Source: Bacteroidales bacterium UBA1176
Lineage (GTDB): Bacteria; Bacteroidota; Bacteroidia; Bacteroidales; WCHB1-69
DNA: 64,000 nucleotides
Direction: 5' to 3'
NCBI GenBank assembly: GCA_002311645.1
Contig: DBYW01000034.1
Location: 67,173 to 131,172, forward strand
A model generated the notes under the pieces. The model saw only the letters and a program-made list of their open reading frames with translations, searched no databases and was not told the DNA's origin. The position numbers and the translations under genes are program-made. Shown in pieces: positions 62,249 through 64,000 of this stretch; position 1 is the stretch's first letter; every line of letters starts with the position of its first letter.

Positions 62249-64000
62249 TTATTCGTTAAAAAATGTCGTTATTATTTCGTTGGTTTTGGTTATTCGCTCG
62301 GTCTCGCTCAAAGTGTCTTCCAAATAGAGATAGTCGAAACGCTTGTACCCGAATTTGTCGTTGTTTGCTTTTAGAAATTCCGATTCAACAAAAGCTTTTC
62401 TGCTTTTGAATTTTTCGTCCTTTGCATAGATTTCGCCCTTGGTTTCCACAATCAAAGCCTTGTGAATCTTATCTTTTCCATCACGTTTGATTATCAAGAA
62501 ATCAGGCGTGTATTTGCCTATGTATCCCCATTGCTTTTTGTCGTTTTGCTTATAACAGTCGATGCGGAACTCGGTAAACTGACCGTCGCCGTTGTAATAC
62601 ACCTCCAACTTGTTGTCTTTTACACTTTGCAATGTCAAGACCTCGGCAAGAAACTTCGATTCAAAGGCACTGTCAACCCGATACGGCATATAATGATATG
62701 AAATATCCTTATTGGAATCGGAAGAGTTTTGTCTGCGCAAACTATCTGCCATGTCGGTTTGCCCTGCCTCTTCCAACGCTGCGATAGCATTCTGGGTTTT
62801 ATCGTCAATCAAAATCTCACCATTGTCCTCTTTGTGAATGTTTTCTACTTTTTGCTTGTCCGGGTAATATTTCGGCTCGTCAGTTTTGGCAATTTCGATA
62901 GGTGAAAAATCCTTTATGTTGCTGATGTGTACCAATTCTGCTTTTTCACCAATCAATTCATCAGTTACTTTCAATATATGCTTGTCGTAAAACGCCTTGC
63001 GGATATTTGCGTTTACTACGGCAATATTGAAATGTGAACTGAAATACAGATTGCCTTGCTCTGTCTGATATGTTATTGTTGTAAAAACATGGTTTAACAC
63101 CTTTGACTGAGCCAATAACATCTGCATAGATATTCTTCCAAAACTCTCTTTTGAAATACGATAAAGCCACTGATTGAAGTCAGCAGGTTCAGTTCCATGT
63201 TCAGCGTTATCAACCCGAGTGGTTACACATTCAAGACCGCTTGAGGTTATTTTCCATTCTGTTTCAATAGTTTCCTGAACCTTTGCGGTGTTTGGTGACT
63301 CCGAGATATCGTGTTCTATGGTTGATGGGGTTGCGGCAACTGTTGTGGTAGCGGAATAGTTTACATGCAATTGGTAGAAATCTATCTTCGGCAACTGCAA
63401 ATAACCGGTGCGATTATAACGGTTCAAAGTAATGGTTCCGCCTGGCTTTATTCCATTTTGAAACTCTTTAATCGAGATGTGTTGTTCCTTCTGCAACTGC
63501 TCATCTAAATATTTATAATTCTGAGCATTAAGATATATCAATGCCTTTTCTTCTTGGGCATCGGTCACTTCGCGTAAGCATCGGCACGAAGTCTGTAGAA
63601 CCATATTCTGTGGACAATCTTTTTCCTGCGACAAAATAATTCCTGTCAAACTTTTGCAATCCCATCCCTCTTTACCAATCTGAACAAGCAAGACGATCCG
63701 TTTTTTTGAAAAGGGTTTGTCTAATGCTGCAAATTCAGAACGTGCGTTGTTGGGTTCTGCGTATTTTTTATTTCCTTCGTGAAATTTCAAAATTGCATCA
63801 TCTGGATTTAATCCAAGCTCTGTACATATTTTACTTACAAGCGGATAAATCACATTTTCAAGAGTTTCTATTGTCCCACAATAAATGCCAAGCTTTGCGC
63901 ATGTGCCGTTGTTGTAAACAGTATCTTTATATAGTTCAAAAAACTTGCGAACACCTTTCTCTACAATCTCAGCACGATCATGGCTATTAGATTGAAAAAC
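62249..64000 (-). CDS. res: type III restriction endonuclease Res subunit, N-terminal part beyond window
   Basis: The frame is open to base 64000, so the GTG at 63853 is not the true start and about 583 C-terminal residues are visible. They include late superfamily 2 helicase motifs (RIVLLVQIGKEGWDCKSL, and LQTSCRCLREV in the motif VI position). The C-terminal nuclease has YTPDFLII and KALIVETKGEIY, the PD ... E-x-K catalytic set. The product would translocate and cut DNA when two inverted target sites are engaged with Mod. The Walker A and DEAD-box region must lie to the right of the window. It precedes mod by 12 bp. Confidence 0.9.
   Translation of the reverse strand, partial: VFQSNSHDRAEIVEKGVRKFFELYKDTVYNNGTCAKLGIYCGTIETLENVIYPLVSKICTELGLNPDDAILKFHEGNKKYAEPNNARSEFAALDKPFSKKRIVLLVQIGKEGWDCKSLTGIILSQEKDCPQNMVLQTSCRCLREVTDAQEEKALIYLNAQNYKYLDEQLQKEQHISIKEFQNGIKPGGTITLNRYNRTGYLQLPKIDFYQLHVNYSATTTVAATPSTIEHDISESPNTAKVQETIETEWKITSSGLECVTTRVDNAEHGTEPADFNQWLYRISKESFGRISMQMLLAQSKVLNHVFTTITYQTEQGNLYFSSHFNIAVVNANIRKAFYDKHILKVTDELIGEKAELVHISNIKDFSPIEIAKTDEPKYYPDKQKVENIHKEDNGEILIDDKTQNAIAALEEAGQTDMADSLRRQNSSDSNKDISYHYMPYRVDSAFESKFLAEVLTLQSVKDNKLEVYYNGDGQFTEFRIDCYKQNDKKQWGYIGKYTPDFLIIKRDGKDKIHKALIVETKGEIYAKDEKFKSRKAFVESEFLKANNDKFGYKRFDYLYLEDTLSETERITKTNEIITTFFNE

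Noticed and set aside
60278..64000. Phase-variable simple repeats in mod or res
   Set aside because: No homopolymer longer than about seven bases in a coding position and no tetranucleotide tract was seen.

Overview
The window is chromosomal DNA from a member of the Bacteroidales (Bacteroidota), probably an uncultured gut- or rumen-type anaerobe. The evidence is the gene families (DUF4954 protein, TPM/LemA pair, OMP_b-brl-type receptor, HydG), the absence of clear Shine-Dalgarno sequences, and repeated promoter -7 boxes of the Bacteroidota form TAnnTTTG. The species cannot be named from this sequence. Both edges cut genes: a DUF4954 beta-helix protein on the left and a type III restriction (Res) subunit on the right.

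Layout. 1-2.5 kb (+): DUF4954 protein and nagB, followed by a small element bounded by 28-nt inverted repeats. 2.8-16.0 kb (-): a sodium-symporter gene, a run of envelope and housekeeping genes (tpm, lemA, waaA/kdtA, a barrel protein, a beta-helix lipoprotein, truA, a DUF4919-like protein, a HAD hydrolase), an OmpA-like/TPR lipoprotein, and a trkH-trkA potassium uptake pair. 16.1-20.8 kb (+): purB, upp, an rsuA/rluB-type pseudouridine synthase and a U32 peptidase-like gene, with two copies of a GAGACG palindrome. 21.0-34.7 kb (+): a three-gene cluster made of an outer-membrane barrel, a 3171-residue secreted protein and a five-fold fibronectin-III protein. This is the most unusual gene set in the chromosomal backbone. 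34.8-44.7 kb (-): a SulP transporter downstream of a TonB-type receptor, then aspS-wzz-wzy/waaL-wzx packed as one overlapping operon. 44.8-50.3 kb: pspC, hydG and a TM1266-type regulator on the minus strand, then ackA, grpE and dnaJ on the plus strand.

50.3-64 kb looks like an accessory island. It holds an AddAB-like helicase-nuclease pair, five monocistronic genes (four unrecognised, one a 5'(3')-deoxyribonucleotidase relative whose nucleophile aspartate is asparagine), a stretch of apparently noncoding DNA, and a type III restriction-modification pair in the order res then mod. The island is rich in repeated non-coding signals. Three small genes or gene leaders carry TTGCTACTCGCA exactly 40 nt upstream of a TAnTTTTG box. 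Two hairpins share an invariant 17-nt apical segment and have compensatory stem changes. A leader with mutually exclusive pairings recurs as an orphan copy against the end of mod. The best candidates for something undescribed are the giant three-gene surface cluster and this island of separately promoted small genes with repeated regulatory RNA or DNA modules.

All family assignments were made by reading motifs. No database search was run.
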